Origin: Paraburkholderia bannensis | Lineage (GTDB): Bacteria; Pseudomonadota; Gammaproteobacteria; Burkholderiales; Burkholderiaceae | Length of the DNA stretch: 64,000 bases | Reading direction: 5' to 3' | NCBI RefSeq assembly: GCF_014200455.1 | Contig: NZ_JACHBW010000013.1 | Span: forward strand, 186,001 to 250,000 | Shown here: one piece after another, positions 34,445 through 42,924 of the stretch | Numbering within the stretch: the stretch's first letter is position 1 | How the letters are laid out: every line of letters starts with the position of its first letter | Program-made: the position numbers and the translations under genes | Notes under the pieces: generated by a model | What the model saw: only the letters and a program-made list of their open reading frames with translations | The model's database searches: none | Told to the model about the DNA's origin: nothing

Positions 34445-34984
34445 ATGAGACTGACCGATTACACCGATTATTCGCTGCGCGTGATGCTGTATCTCGCCTT
34501 GCGCCGCGACGGCCTCGCGACGATTCAGGAAATCTCGGACGCCTACGGCATCTCTAAGAACCATCTGATGAAGGTGGTCCAGCGTCTGGGAGAACTGGGT
34601 TGGGTCGACACCGTGCGCGGGCGCAATGGCGGGCTGCGGCTGGCGCCGAACTCGCCATCGCTGAGCGTCGGCGCCGTGGTGCGCCAGACCGAGAACGATT
34701 TCGCGCTGGTGGGCTGCTTTCCGGACGAGCAGGGCGAACGACGGCAGTGCGTCATTGAGCCGCAGTGCCGGCTCAAGCACGCGCTGGCGGCGGCGCGTGA
34801 CGCATTCCTCGCCGAACTCGACCGTCATACCATCGGCGAGATTGCGCAACCGGCGAGCGGCCTGAGCGGCCTGCTCGGTCTGGTGCCGATCGAGTTCGTG
34901 CGGAATTCCACCAACCTCGCCGCCAACCCCACCACCAACTCCGCCGCAACCGTTGCGCCGCTCGTCCCATCGCGCGAGCATTGA
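34445..34984 (+). CDS. nsrR: Rrf2-family iron-sulfur regulator, NsrR type
   Basis: 179 aa. Residues 1-70 form the Rrf2 winged helix (MRLTDYTDYSLRVMLYLAL, ISDAYGISKNHLMKVVQRL). Cluster ligands are C91, C102 and C108 (VGCFPDE, then QCVIEPQCRLK); Asp8, a ligand in characterised NsrR, is present. The spacing is C-x10-C-x5-C, longer than the C-x4-C-x5-C of E. coli NsrR as I recall it. It is expected to bind a [4Fe-4S] or [2Fe-2S] cluster that reacts with NO, relieving repression. The tail after ~145 is Asn/Thr/Ala-rich. Confidence 0.88.
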   Translation: MRLTDYTDYSLRVMLYLALRRDGLATIQEISDAYGISKNHLMKVVQRLGELGWVDTVRGRNGGLRLAPNSPSLSVGAVVRQTENDFALVGCFPDEQGERRQCVIEPQCRLKHALAAARDAFLAELDRHTIGEIAQPASGLSGLLGLVPIEFVRNSTNLAANPTTNSAATVAPLVPSREH

Positions 34985-35105
34985 GCCCACGCGCAGCAAC
35001 GCTTTCACTTGCCGTTGTTCTCAAGCCGCTGCGGCCGACCGTCGTGGCGGCTGGCGGCCCTGCACACGCGTGCCGTAAAAATCGGAAAAAATGACGTGAT
35101 CGGCG

Positions 35106-35133
35106 CTTGAAAATGGCGCAGGACCCCTTAAAT
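35106..35133 (+). promoter_or_regulatory. Sigma32 heat-shock promoter of clpB
   Basis: CTTGAA (35106-35111), 12 nt, CCCCTTAAAT (35124-35133) closely matches the RpoH consensus CTTGAA-N12..14-CCCCATNT. It lies 37 bp before the clpB ATG, giving a short leader. Confidence 0.75.
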
Positions 35134-35170
35134 CTGGTGACAGTCAAGAATACTGGAGGTCTCGCTTTAA

Positions 35171-37768
35171 ATGAGAATCGACAAACTCACCACCAAGTTC
35201 CAGGAAGCACTCGCCGACGCGCAAAGTCTTGCTGTCGGCCACGATAATCAATATATCGAACCGGTACACCTGCTGGCGGCGCTCGTCGCGCAACAGGACG
35301 GTTCCGCGCGCTCGCTGATGTCGCGCGCCGGCGTGCAGGTGCAGGCGCTGCAGAATGCGCTCAACGACGCCATCAACCGTTTGCCGCAGGTGCAGGGCAC
35401 CGACGGCAACGTGCAGGTCGGGCGCGAACTCACCGGTCTGCTCAATCAGGCCGACAAAGAGGCGCAAAAGCTCAACGACACCTATATCGCCAGCGAGATG
35501 TTCCTGCTGGCGGTCGCCGACGACAAGGGTGACGCGGGCCAGATCGCACGCAAGAACGGCTTGACGCGCAAGGCGCTCGAATCGGCGATTGTGGCCGTGC
35601 GCGGCGGCGCGCAGGTGCATAGCCAGGACGCCGAAAGCCAGCGCGAAGCGCTCAAGAAATACACCGTCGATCTGACCGAGCGCGCCCGCGCCGGCAAGCT
35701 CGATCCCGTGATTGGCCGCGACGACGAAATCCGCCGTTCGATCCAGATCCTGCAACGCCGCACCAAGAACAATCCGGTGCTGATCGGAGAGCCGGGCGTG
35801 GGCAAGACGGCCATCGTCGAAGGGCTCGCGCAGCGCATCGTCAACGGCGAAGTGCCGGAAACGCTCAAGGGCAAGCGCGTGCTGTCGCTCGATATGGCGG
35901 CGCTGCTCGCGGGCGCGAAGTATCGCGGCGAGTTCGAGGAGCGCCTGAAGAGCGTGCTCAACGACATCGCCAAGGACGAAGGCCAGACCATCGTCTTTAT
36001 CGATGAAATCCACACGATGGTGGGCGCAGGCAAGGCCGAAGGCGCGATGGATGCGGGCAACATGCTCAAGCCGGCGCTCTCGCGCGGCGAGTTGCACTGC
36101 ATCGGCGCGACCACGCTCGACGAATATCGCAAGTACATCGAAAAGGATGCCGCGCTGGAGCGCCGCTTCCAGAAGGTGCTCGTCGATGAACCGTCGGTCG
36201 AGGCGACCATCGCGATCCTGCGCGGTCTGCAGGAGAAGTACGAACTGCACCATGGCGTCGAAATCACCGACCCGGCGATCGTCGCGGCGGCGGAACTGTC
36301 GCATCGCTACATCACGGATCGGTTCCTGCCGGACAAGGCCATCGACCTGATCGACGAAGCTGCTTCGAAGATCAAGATGGAAATCGATTCGAAGCCCGAA
36401 GAGATGGACAAGCTCGACCGTCGCCTCATTCAGTTGAAGATCGAGCGCGAAGCCGTCAAGAAGGAAAAAGACGAAGCGTCGCAGAAGCGTCTGCAGCTGA
36501 TCGAGGAGGAAATCGATCGCCTGAGCCTGGAATATAAGGACCTCGAAGAGATCTGGACCGCGGAAAAAGCCGCCGTGCAGGGCAGCGCGCAGATCAAGGA
36601 AGAGATCGACCGCGTGCGCGCCGAGATCACGAAGTTCCAGCGCGACGGCAAGCTCGAAAAGGTCGCGGAACTGCAGTACGGCAAGCTGCCGCAGCTCGAA
36701 GCGCAGCTCAGGCAGGTCGCGCAGGCGGAGGCCAGCGAACAGAACAACCCCAAACGCCATCGTCTGCTGCGCACGCAGGTGGGCGCGGAGGAAATCGCGG
36801 AAGTGGTCTCGCGTTCGACCGGCATTCCGGTCTCCCGCATGATGCAGGGCGAGCGCGAAAAGCTGCTGCTGATCGAAGACAAGCTGCATGAGCGTGTGGT
36901 TGGCCAGGACGAGGCGATCGTCGCGGTCGCCGATGCGATCCGCCGCTCGCGCGCCGGTCTCGCGGACCCGAACAAGCCGTACGGCTCGTTCCTGTTCCTC
37001 GGCCCGACGGGCGTGGGCAAGACCGAGCTGTGCAAGGCGCTCGCGGGGTTCCTGTTCGATTCGGAGGATCATCTCATCCGCATCGACATGAGCGAATTCA
37101 TGGAGAAGCACAGCGTCGCACGTCTGATCGGCGCGCCTCCGGGCTATGTCGGCTATGAAGAGGGCGGTTATCTGACCGAGGCCGTGCGCCGCAAGCCGTA
37201 TAGCGTGATCCTGCTCGACGAAGTCGAAAAGGCCCACCCGGACGTCTTCAACGTGCTGCTGCAGGTGCTCGACGACGGCCGCATGACCGATGGCCAGGGC
37301 CGCACGGTGGACTTCAAGAATACGGTGATCGTGATGACGTCGAACCTCGGCTCGCATCTGATCCAGTCGATGGCGGGCGAGCTGCAGGAGGCCATCAAGG
37401 ACGCGGTGTGGAACGAAGTGAAGCTGCAGTTCCGCCCGGAGTTCCTCAACCGTATCGATGAAGTCGTCGTGTTCCATGCGCTCGGCAAGCAGAACATCGA
37501 GTCGATCGCGAAGATCCAGTTGCAGCGTCTGCGCGAGCGTCTGGAGAAGCTCGACATGGAACTCGTGGTGTCGGACGAAGCGCTCGCGAAGATCGCGGAT
37601 GTCGGCTACGACCCGCTGTTTGGCGCGCGGCCGCTCAAGCGTGCGATCCAGCAGGAGATCGAGAATCCGGTCGCCAAGCTGATCCTCGCGGGCAAGTTCG
37701 GACCGAAGGACGTGATCCCTGTGGATGTGCGGGACGGCGAGCTGGTGTTCGAACGCATCGTGCACTAA
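35171..37768 (+). CDS. clpB: ATP-dependent disaggregase ClpB
   Basis: 865 aa. Domains: N-terminal Clp_N repeat (1-150), NBD1 with Walker A GEPGVGKT near 206-213, middle coiled-coil domain about 405-525 (EEMDKLDRRLIQLKIEREAV), NBD2 with GPTGVGKTELC near 612, and C-terminal D2-small domain. The middle domain identifies it as ClpB and not ClpA or ClpC. With DnaK it extracts proteins from aggregates after heat stress. Single gene under a sigma32-type promoter, closed by a strong terminator. Confidence 0.98.
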   Translation: MRIDKLTTKFQEALADAQSLAVGHDNQYIEPVHLLAALVAQQDGSARSLMSRAGVQVQALQNALNDAINRLPQVQGTDGNVQVGRELTGLLNQADKEAQKLNDTYIASEMFLLAVADDKGDAGQIARKNGLTRKALESAIVAVRGGAQVHSQDAESQREALKKYTVDLTERARAGKLDPVIGRDDEIRRSIQILQRRTKNNPVLIGEPGVGKTAIVEGLAQRIVNGEVPETLKGKRVLSLDMAALLAGAKYRGEFEERLKSVLNDIAKDEGQTIVFIDEIHTMVGAGKAEGAMDAGNMLKPALSRGELHCIGATTLDEYRKYIEKDAALERRFQKVLVDEPSVEATIAILRGLQEKYELHHGVEITDPAIVAAAELSHRYITDRFLPDKAIDLIDEAASKIKMEIDSKPEEMDKLDRRLIQLKIEREAVKKEKDEASQKRLQLIEEEIDRLSLEYKDLEEIWTAEKAAVQGSAQIKEEIDRVRAEITKFQRDGKLEKVAELQYGKLPQLEAQLRQVAQAEASEQNNPKRHRLLRTQVGAEEIAEVVSRSTGIPVSRMMQGEREKLLLIEDKLHERVVGQDEAIVAVADAIRRSRAGLADPNKPYGSFLFLGPTGVGKTELCKALAGFLFDSEDHLIRIDMSEFMEKHSVARLIGAPPGYVGYEEGGYLTEAVRRKPYSVILLDEVEKAHPDVFNVLLQVLDDGRMTDGQGRTVDFKNTVIVMTSNLGSHLIQSMAGELQEAIKDAVWNEVKLQFRPEFLNRIDEVVVFHALGKQNIESIAKIQLQRLRERLEKLDMELVVSDEALAKIADVGYDPLFGARPLKRAIQQEIENPVAKLILAGKFGPKDVIPVDVRDGELVFERIVH

Positions 37769-37793
37769 GCGTCTAGCACGTGCGGTAAACGCG

Positions 37794-37824
37794 AAAGGCT
37801 CCCCAGAATTGGGGAGCCTTTTTT
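37794..37824 (+). terminator. Intrinsic terminator after clpB
   Basis: AAGGCTCCCC / GGGGAGCCTT, a 10 bp perfect stem with loop AGAATT and a six-T tail. The plus-strand A-run before it is short, but it may also serve the convergent yidB-like gene. Confidence 0.88.
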
Positions 37825-37852
37825 ATTGCTAATGCGGCGCTTATGCCCGCTT

Positions 37853-38290
37853 TTACGCCTGCTTATTGCCGCCAAACAGCGACGCCAGGCCGCCGAGTGT
37901 GCCCAGCACGCTTTCGGTGTTGATCTGGCCGCCTTGCGGCACCTCGCCGTTCGGCGTGCCGGCGTTGACGATATGCGGAAGTACCTGGGCGAGCAGGCCC
38001 GTCACCTGGCCCGGCTCCATGCCGACTTTCTGCGCAAGACCCGCAACGACGTCCGAGCCCAGCACGTTGTGCAACTGGTCGGGCGACACCGACTGGTTCT
38101 CGCCGTTGCTGATCCACGACTGCGCGACGTCACCCAGGCCGCCTTGCTGAAACTTCTGCAGCAGGCCGCTCAGGCCGCCCGGCTGGTTGTTGATGAATTC
38201 CATCGCCAGCCCGATCAGTTGGGCCTGACCACCGCCTTGTTGCTGTTGCGACGAACCGAGGAGGGAACCGAGGGTATCAAGCAGGCTCAT
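37853..38290 (-). CDS. YidB-like DUF937 family protein
   Basis: 145 aa. Opens MSLLDTLGSLLGSSQQQQGGG and has the DUF937 pattern GLSGLLQKFQQGGLGDVAQSWI plus VSPDQLHNVLGSDVVAGLA. Members such as E. coli YidB are small cytosolic proteins of unknown role. No signal peptide or membrane span. Gln/Gly-rich at the N-terminus. It lies between clpB (convergent) and the ComEA-like gene (same strand, 117 bp upstream); co-transcription is possible but unsupported. Confidence 0.85.
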   Translation of the reverse strand: MSLLDTLGSLLGSSQQQQGGGQAQLIGLAMEFINNQPGGLSGLLQKFQQGGLGDVAQSWISNGENQSVSPDQLHNVLGSDVVAGLAQKVGMEPGQVTGLLAQVLPHIVNAGTPNGEVPQGGQINTESVLGTLGGLASLFGGNKQA

Positions 38291-38407
38291 GACAATCTCT
38301 CTGAAAATTGGCCGTGGCGGGGGCCGCGGCCGGTGAGTGGGGCGGCGCGCGAGGGGTTGGGTGCGCGCCGCAAAGGTGATGGAATCTGGCTGGTTTCAGC
38401 TAGCGGC

Positions 38408-39025
38408 TCAGGCGCCCGAAGCTGCCGTATCCGAAGCGGCTTTGCTCTTCTTCGACTTCTTGCCTTTCTTGACCTTGGCATCCGAAGCCGCACCGGGGGC
38501 CGAGGCGGCGCCAGGCGCCGGTGCGCTGCCCGCTTCGGCGGCGCTTGCGGCGGCGTCCTTCTTGCTCTTGCGCTTCGACTTGCCGGCCTTCGCGTCCGAG
38601 GCGGCTTGCGGCGCGGTGGTGGCCGCAGGAGCCGGCGTTTGCGCGGTCGTCGTAGCGGGGTTAGGCGCGGTGCCCGTGGTTGCCGTCGTTGCGGCCGCGG
38701 CCGTGCTCTTGCTGCTCTTTGCCGATGCGGCCGGCTTGCCCGCCGGCGGCGCGGACGAACCGTTGATCGTCAGCCCCGCAGCCTCAAGATTTTGCACCGA
38801 CTTCGGACCGATGCCCTTGACGCGGTTCACGAGATCGTCGGCGTCCTTGAACGGGCCGTTTTTGCTGCGTTCGTCGATGATCGCCTTGGCGTGGGCCGGC
38901 CCGATGCCCTTGACCGATTCGAGCGCGGTTTCATCGGCGCTGTTGACTTCGACACCGGCCACGGCAAGCGCGGCGGACAGCGAAAATCCAATCGCGAGGA
39001 ACAGCATCAGCAACTTCTTGAGCAT
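38408..39025 (-). CDS. ComEA-like helix-hairpin-helix DNA-binding protein with histone-like tail
   Basis: 205 aa from ATG 39025 (MLKKLLMLFLAIGFSLSAALA). Signal peptide of ~25 residues, then the ComEA helix-hairpin-helix domain at about 26-92 with two GIGP hairpins (LESVKGIGPAHAKAI and VNRVKGIGPKSVQNL). The remaining ~110 residues are Ala/Thr/Pro-rich with Lys clusters (SKRKSKKD, KVKKGKKSKKSK), resembling histone H1-type tails. ComEA proteins pull incoming DNA into the periplasm during transformation; most end after the helix-hairpin-helix domain. The basic tail would add non-specific DNA affinity. Its promoter is at 39155-39183. Confidence 0.87.
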   Translation of the reverse strand: MLKKLLMLFLAIGFSLSAALAVAGVEVNSADETALESVKGIGPAHAKAIIDERSKNGPFKDADDLVNRVKGIGPKSVQNLEAAGLTINGSSAPPAGKPAASAKSSKSTAAAATTATTGTAPNPATTTAQTPAPAATTAPQAASDAKAGKSKRKSKKDAAASAAEAGSAPAPGAASAPGAASDAKVKKGKKSKKSKAASDTAASGA

Positions 39026-39154
39026 GGCAATCACTCCATTGAGGGCATTTCGTTGATTTTGGGTAGCCGGGAACGGACGACGCATCCAGTCGTTGGTGGG
39101 TGCTGCGCTACAAGAATAGGACAGTTGACGTATCCGTGGACGGGAAGCGGTCGA

Positions 39155-39183
39155 TTTATACCCACGGTTTCGCGGCAATACAA
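39155..39183 (-). promoter_or_regulatory. Sigma70 promoter of the ComEA-like gene
   Basis: On the minus strand TTGTAT (39183-39178), 17 bp, TATAAA (39160-39155), the latter in GGTATAAAT. It lies about 130 bp before the ATG. Confidence 0.6.
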
Positions 39184-39323
39184 TCGCGCCGCACAATATT
39201 TAATACTTCTGTGCATTCCTGCGGCGGGATGGCTGCGGCAACGGCGCGCATGGTTGCGCCAGTGTGGTGCGCTTTAGTGGTGCGCCAGAGTGGTGCGGGG
39301 CCCGCTCGCGTCGCAAAGATGGA

Positions 39324-41291
39324 TCAGGCCCGATGTGGACCGACGATGCCGAGTTTCGCCACGCGCCGGTAGAGCGTCGCGCGCGAGATGCCCAGCGCTG
39401 CCGCCGCCGCGTTGGGCCGCCAGCGATGCGCAGTGAGCGCAGCGAGAATGCGCGCGCGTTCGTCGGCTTCGTTTTCGCTGGCGCGAGCCGCGATCGAGTG
39501 CGCTTCGTCATGGGCAGGCGGGGGCAACTGCGCCGCCAGATCGGCGCTCAAATGCCGCGCCTCCACGCGCACGGTGTCGCACACGGCGCATGCGTAGCGC
39601 ATGGCATTGCGCAACTGGCGCAGATTGCCGGGCCACGCGAAGGTCGCGAGGCGCGCCGCCAGGCCCGCGTCGAGCGCAAGCGGACGCCCCGCCGCCTGCG
39701 CCTCCTCGGCGAACACGGTCTCGATCAGCGCGGCGATATCGCGCCGCGCGCGCAGCGGCGGCAAGGTGAGCACCGCGCCGCAAAGTCGGTAGTACAGATC
39801 GTCGCGAAACTCGCCGCTGGCCACCATGCGCGCGAGATCGCGGTGCGTCGCGCAGATCACGTCGAGGTCCACGCGCGTGGGCGCTTCGCCGCCCAACGGC
39901 AGCACCTCGCCTTCTGCCAGCACGCGCAAGAGGCGCGTTTGCAGCGCGAGCGGCATGTCGCCGATTTCGTCGAGAAACAGCGTGCCGCCATCGGCCATGG
40001 CGATCTTGCCGCGTGCGCCATGACGCCGCGCGCCCGTAAACGCCCCCGGCGCATAGCCGAACAGCTCGCTCTCGATCAGCGACTCGGGCAGCGCGCCGCA
40101 ATTCACTGCCACAAATGGCCGGTTGCGGCGCGGCCCGGCATCGTGAATCGCGCGCGCGAATACTTCCTTGCCCGCGCCCGTTTCGCCGAGCAGCAGCACC
40201 GGTAGACGCTTGCCCGCCACGCGCTGGGCGATGCGGGCATTGTCGGCGACACGCGCATCGGCGCTGCGCAGGAAAGGGCCGAGCGCGCTGTGCTCGTGCA
40301 CTTCGTCGCGCTGTGCGTTGCGCGCATCGCTCAGCGGCGTCGCGCCGTGTTGACCCGGCAAGGCGATGCGTCCGAGCGGCGCACGGATGCGCGCGTACAG
40401 CATCGCGCCGCTCGCGCGCAGGCGCAGCGCCGCGATGGCTTCGATACGGCCGATATCGCGCAGTTGCACGTGCGAGGAATCGAAAATCTCGTCGATATGG
40501 CGTGGCGCATCCAGTCCGGCGATGCATTCGCGCGCCCGGCGGTTCGCGGCCATCACGTTGCCGTTTTCATCGAAGGCAATCAGCAGTTCGGGCTGCGCTT
40601 CGACGTAATTGCGGTTCTGATGCCCGAACAAAATCCAGCACGCCGAGGTGCGATGCAGAAAGTAGCCGTCTTCGATCAGCGTGGCGCTCTGGCGAACCAG
40701 CTGGTTGACGATGCGCTGGCTGTCGCGATTGTCGGGCGACTGCACGGCCGACGCATCGAGCACGCCGATCAACTCGCCGCCTGGCGCGAAGATCGGCGCG
40801 GCGCTGCAGGTCAGCGTCGTGAACGCGGCGCGGAAGTGATCGGTCTTGTGCACCGTGATCGGCGCCAGATCGGTCAGCACGCTCGCGATGCCACAGGTGC
40901 CTTCCTCGCTTTCCGACCAGCACGAGCCGACGTACAGGCCCGCGTGCTTGAAATCATTGCGCCGCTCGCGGTCGATGCGCGCATCGATGGTGACGCCGTG
41001 CGCGTCGGTGAGCATCACGCAGTAATCGGCGTCGCGCACGGTTTCGTGCAGACGCGTGAGGCATTGGCCCGAGGCGCGCAAAAAGGCTTCCTCGCGATCG
41101 CGGATCTCGCGCAACTCGGCGGCGCTCAGCACGCGCGGGCCGATCACCGAGCCGGGATCGAGCTGATAACGCTCGAACGAGCGCTGCCACGACGATACGA
41201 GGCGCGGCGAACCGGACGGAGCGGGCAGCCGTCCTTCGACGGCGCCGCGTACGCGTTCGGCGTGCCGGGTGGGCGCTAGGGCGTAGGGCAT
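39324..41291 (-). CDS. acoR: Sigma54-dependent activator of acetoin catabolism
   Basis: 655 aa from ATG 41291 (MPYALAPTRHAERVRG). The N-terminal half is a GAF-type sensor region (about 60-230). A PAS-like segment follows (AQPELLIAFDENGNVMAANR). The AAA+ domain covers about 345-570 with Walker A GETGAGKE and the sigma54-contacting GAFTGA loop (YAPGAFTGARR). A Fis-type helix-turn-helix ends the protein (AAAALGISRATLYRRV). Overall architecture equals AcoR of Cupriavidus and Pseudomonas. It is divergent from acoXABC, whose upstream region has repeated GAGACG motifs and a -24/-12 promoter. Confidence 0.93.
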   Translation of the reverse strand: MPYALAPTRHAERVRGAVEGRLPAPSGSPRLVSSWQRSFERYQLDPGSVIGPRVLSAAELREIRDREEAFLRASGQCLTRLHETVRDADYCVMLTDAHGVTIDARIDRERRNDFKHAGLYVGSCWSESEEGTCGIASVLTDLAPITVHKTDHFRAAFTTLTCSAAPIFAPGGELIGVLDASAVQSPDNRDSQRIVNQLVRQSATLIEDGYFLHRTSACWILFGHQNRNYVEAQPELLIAFDENGNVMAANRRARECIAGLDAPRHIDEIFDSSHVQLRDIGRIEAIAALRLRASGAMLYARIRAPLGRIALPGQHGATPLSDARNAQRDEVHEHSALGPFLRSADARVADNARIAQRVAGKRLPVLLLGETGAGKEVFARAIHDAGPRRNRPFVAVNCGALPESLIESELFGYAPGAFTGARRHGARGKIAMADGGTLFLDEIGDMPLALQTRLLRVLAEGEVLPLGGEAPTRVDLDVICATHRDLARMVASGEFRDDLYYRLCGAVLTLPPLRARRDIAALIETVFAEEAQAAGRPLALDAGLAARLATFAWPGNLRQLRNAMRYACAVCDTVRVEARHLSADLAAQLPPPAHDEAHSIAARASENEADERARILAALTAHRWRPNAAAAALGISRATLYRRVAKLGIVGPHRA

Positions 41292-41391
41292 GAGCGGTTC
41301 CAGACTGGGTTCCAGACAGGGCGCAGCGAGCGGGCGGCGCAATCTTTTGTAGCACATTCGCCGCGCGCGATCACACCGCAGCGCAGCAAGC

Positions 41392-41570
41392 GAGACGCTT
41401 GAGACGTTCGTCTCAGGGAGTCTCGCTGCGCGCGTGAGACGCTGCGTGAGCGTCTCGAAAGCCCGTGTGACGGGGCTTTTGAGCGATCGGTTTGGCCGCG
41501 CGCGTCGATTTCCTGCGCCTGGCACCCGTGCTGGGCGCTCGCCTGAGACGACGCGACGCGCATCGAGACG
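41392..41570. promoter_or_regulatory. Array of GAGACG repeats, candidate AcoR upstream activating sites
   Basis: Seven GAGACG-type units lie in 180 bp. The best are a palindrome TGAGACG-TT-CGTCTCA (41400-41415) and GAGACGC-N7-GCGTCTC (41436-41456); single copies are at 41392, 41418 (GAGTCTC), 41544 and 41565. They lie 80-260 bp before the sigma54 promoter, the normal place for enhancer-binding-protein sites. AcoR as the ligand is inference from position. Confidence 0.6.
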
Positions 41571-41649
41571 CAGAGGGCGGCGCGAACACTTTCCTGCAAA
41601 CCCCCGCCACAAAAGCGTTTCACGGATCGATACCGCTGTTCGCGCACGA

Positions 41650-41666
41650 TTGGCACAACGCTTGCA
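41650..41666 (+). promoter_or_regulatory. Sigma54 (-24/-12) promoter of the aco operon
   Basis: TTGGCACAACGCTTGCA has GG and GC at exact 10-nt separation and matches the consensus TGGCAC-N5-TTGCA. It lies about 105 bp before the acoX start. Confidence 0.85.
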
Positions 41667-41770
41667 GGGAGTGCAGGCAATCAAGGCGCGAAATCGCTGT
41701 ACGACTGGAGCGAGCGCCGCCATCACAAGTCCGCGTGCGCATCGCGACGCGTGGACAGGAGACAACGCCC

Positions 41771-42874
41771 GTGACGACGCCCGTGACCGTAGGCGTGATC
41801 GCGAACCCGGCATCGGGTCGCGATATTCGCCGCCTCACCACACATGCATCCGTATTCCCGACGGCGGAAAAGGCCAACATGGTCGTGCGCCTGCTGGCCG
41901 GTCTCGGCGCGCTGGGCGTGGAGCGCGTGCTGACGCTGCGCGATCGCACGGGCGTGGCTGCGCTGGTGCTGCGCGCACTGGAAACGCACGCTGCCGTCGA
42001 GCCGCGCGGGCACTGGCCCAAGGTCGAATTCGTCGATCTGCCGGTGAGCGAAAGCGTCGCCGATACGCACGCGGGCGTCGCATACATGATCCGCGAAAAG
42101 GTTTCGCTGATCGCGGTGCTCGGTGGCGACGGCACCCATCGCGCCGTGGCCGCGCATTGCGGCGCAACGCCGCTGATCGCGCTTTCCACCGGCACCAACA
42201 ACGCGTTCCCCGAACTGCGCGAGGCTACGGTCGCGGGCCTTGCGGGCGCGCTGGTCGCCACTGGCGCGGTGCCCGCCGAAACCGCGCTGGTGCGCAACAA
42301 GCGGCTGGTGGCGCGCTGCGTCGAAGGCGCGAGCCATGGCCGCGAAGAAATTGCGCTGGTCGATATCTGCGTGTCGCGCCAGCCGTTTATCGGCGCTCGC
42401 GCGATCTCGGATAGTTCGGATATCGAATCGTTGTTTCTGGCCTTTGCGCCGCCTGACGGCATCGGTCTCGCGTCGATCGGCGGCGCGTGGGCGCCGGTGG
42501 GCCGCGACGCCGCGCACGGCCTGCACATGACTTTCGCGCAAGGCGCAACGGCTGGCGAAGAGGGCGTGCCGCTGATTGCGCCCATCGCGCCGGGTCGCAT
42601 CGAACGCGTGCTGATGCGCACCTGCCAGCGGCTCGAAGTGGGCATGGCGCTGCCGCTCGATGCGGGCCACGGCACGCTCGCATTCGATGGCGAGCGCGAA
42701 ATCGAGCCCGCGCGCGGCGAGCGCTACGAAGTCTCGCTCGACTGGCACGGCCCGCTGACGGTCGATGTCGCGCGCACGTTGCGTTACGCGGCGTCGCATC
42801 AATTGATGCGCGAGTCGCTGAGCGCATTTGAAGCACCCGGCTTCCCGTTCCATTCACGAAGCCGTTCGCAGTGA
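41771..42874 (+). CDS. acoX: AcoX, NAD-kinase-like protein of the acetoin operon
   Basis: 367 aa from GTG 41771, with AGGAGAC at 7 nt spacing. The N-terminal half matches ATP-NAD kinase-like folds, with the diagnostic GGDGT loop in AVLGGDGTHRAVA and STGTNNAFPE. AcoX is encoded first in acoXABC operons of Cupriavidus and relatives; its function is unproven and it is not needed for the E1/E2 activity itself. A role in ThDP or NAD metabolism has been guessed only from fold. 50 bp before acoA. Confidence 0.9.
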   Translation: MTTPVTVGVIANPASGRDIRRLTTHASVFPTAEKANMVVRLLAGLGALGVERVLTLRDRTGVAALVLRALETHAAVEPRGHWPKVEFVDLPVSESVADTHAGVAYMIREKVSLIAVLGGDGTHRAVAAHCGATPLIALSTGTNNAFPELREATVAGLAGALVATGAVPAETALVRNKRLVARCVEGASHGREEIALVDICVSRQPFIGARAISDSSDIESLFLAFAPPDGIGLASIGGAWAPVGRDAAHGLHMTFAQGATAGEEGVPLIAPIAPGRIERVLMRTCQRLEVGMALPLDAGHGTLAFDGEREIEPARGERYEVSLDWHGPLTVDVARTLRYAASHQLMRESLSAFEAPGFPFHSRSRSQ

Positions 42875-42924
42875 AGCAGGCAAATACCGTGTTTTATCGA
42901 CGGCATTATCGACAGGAGACAACC

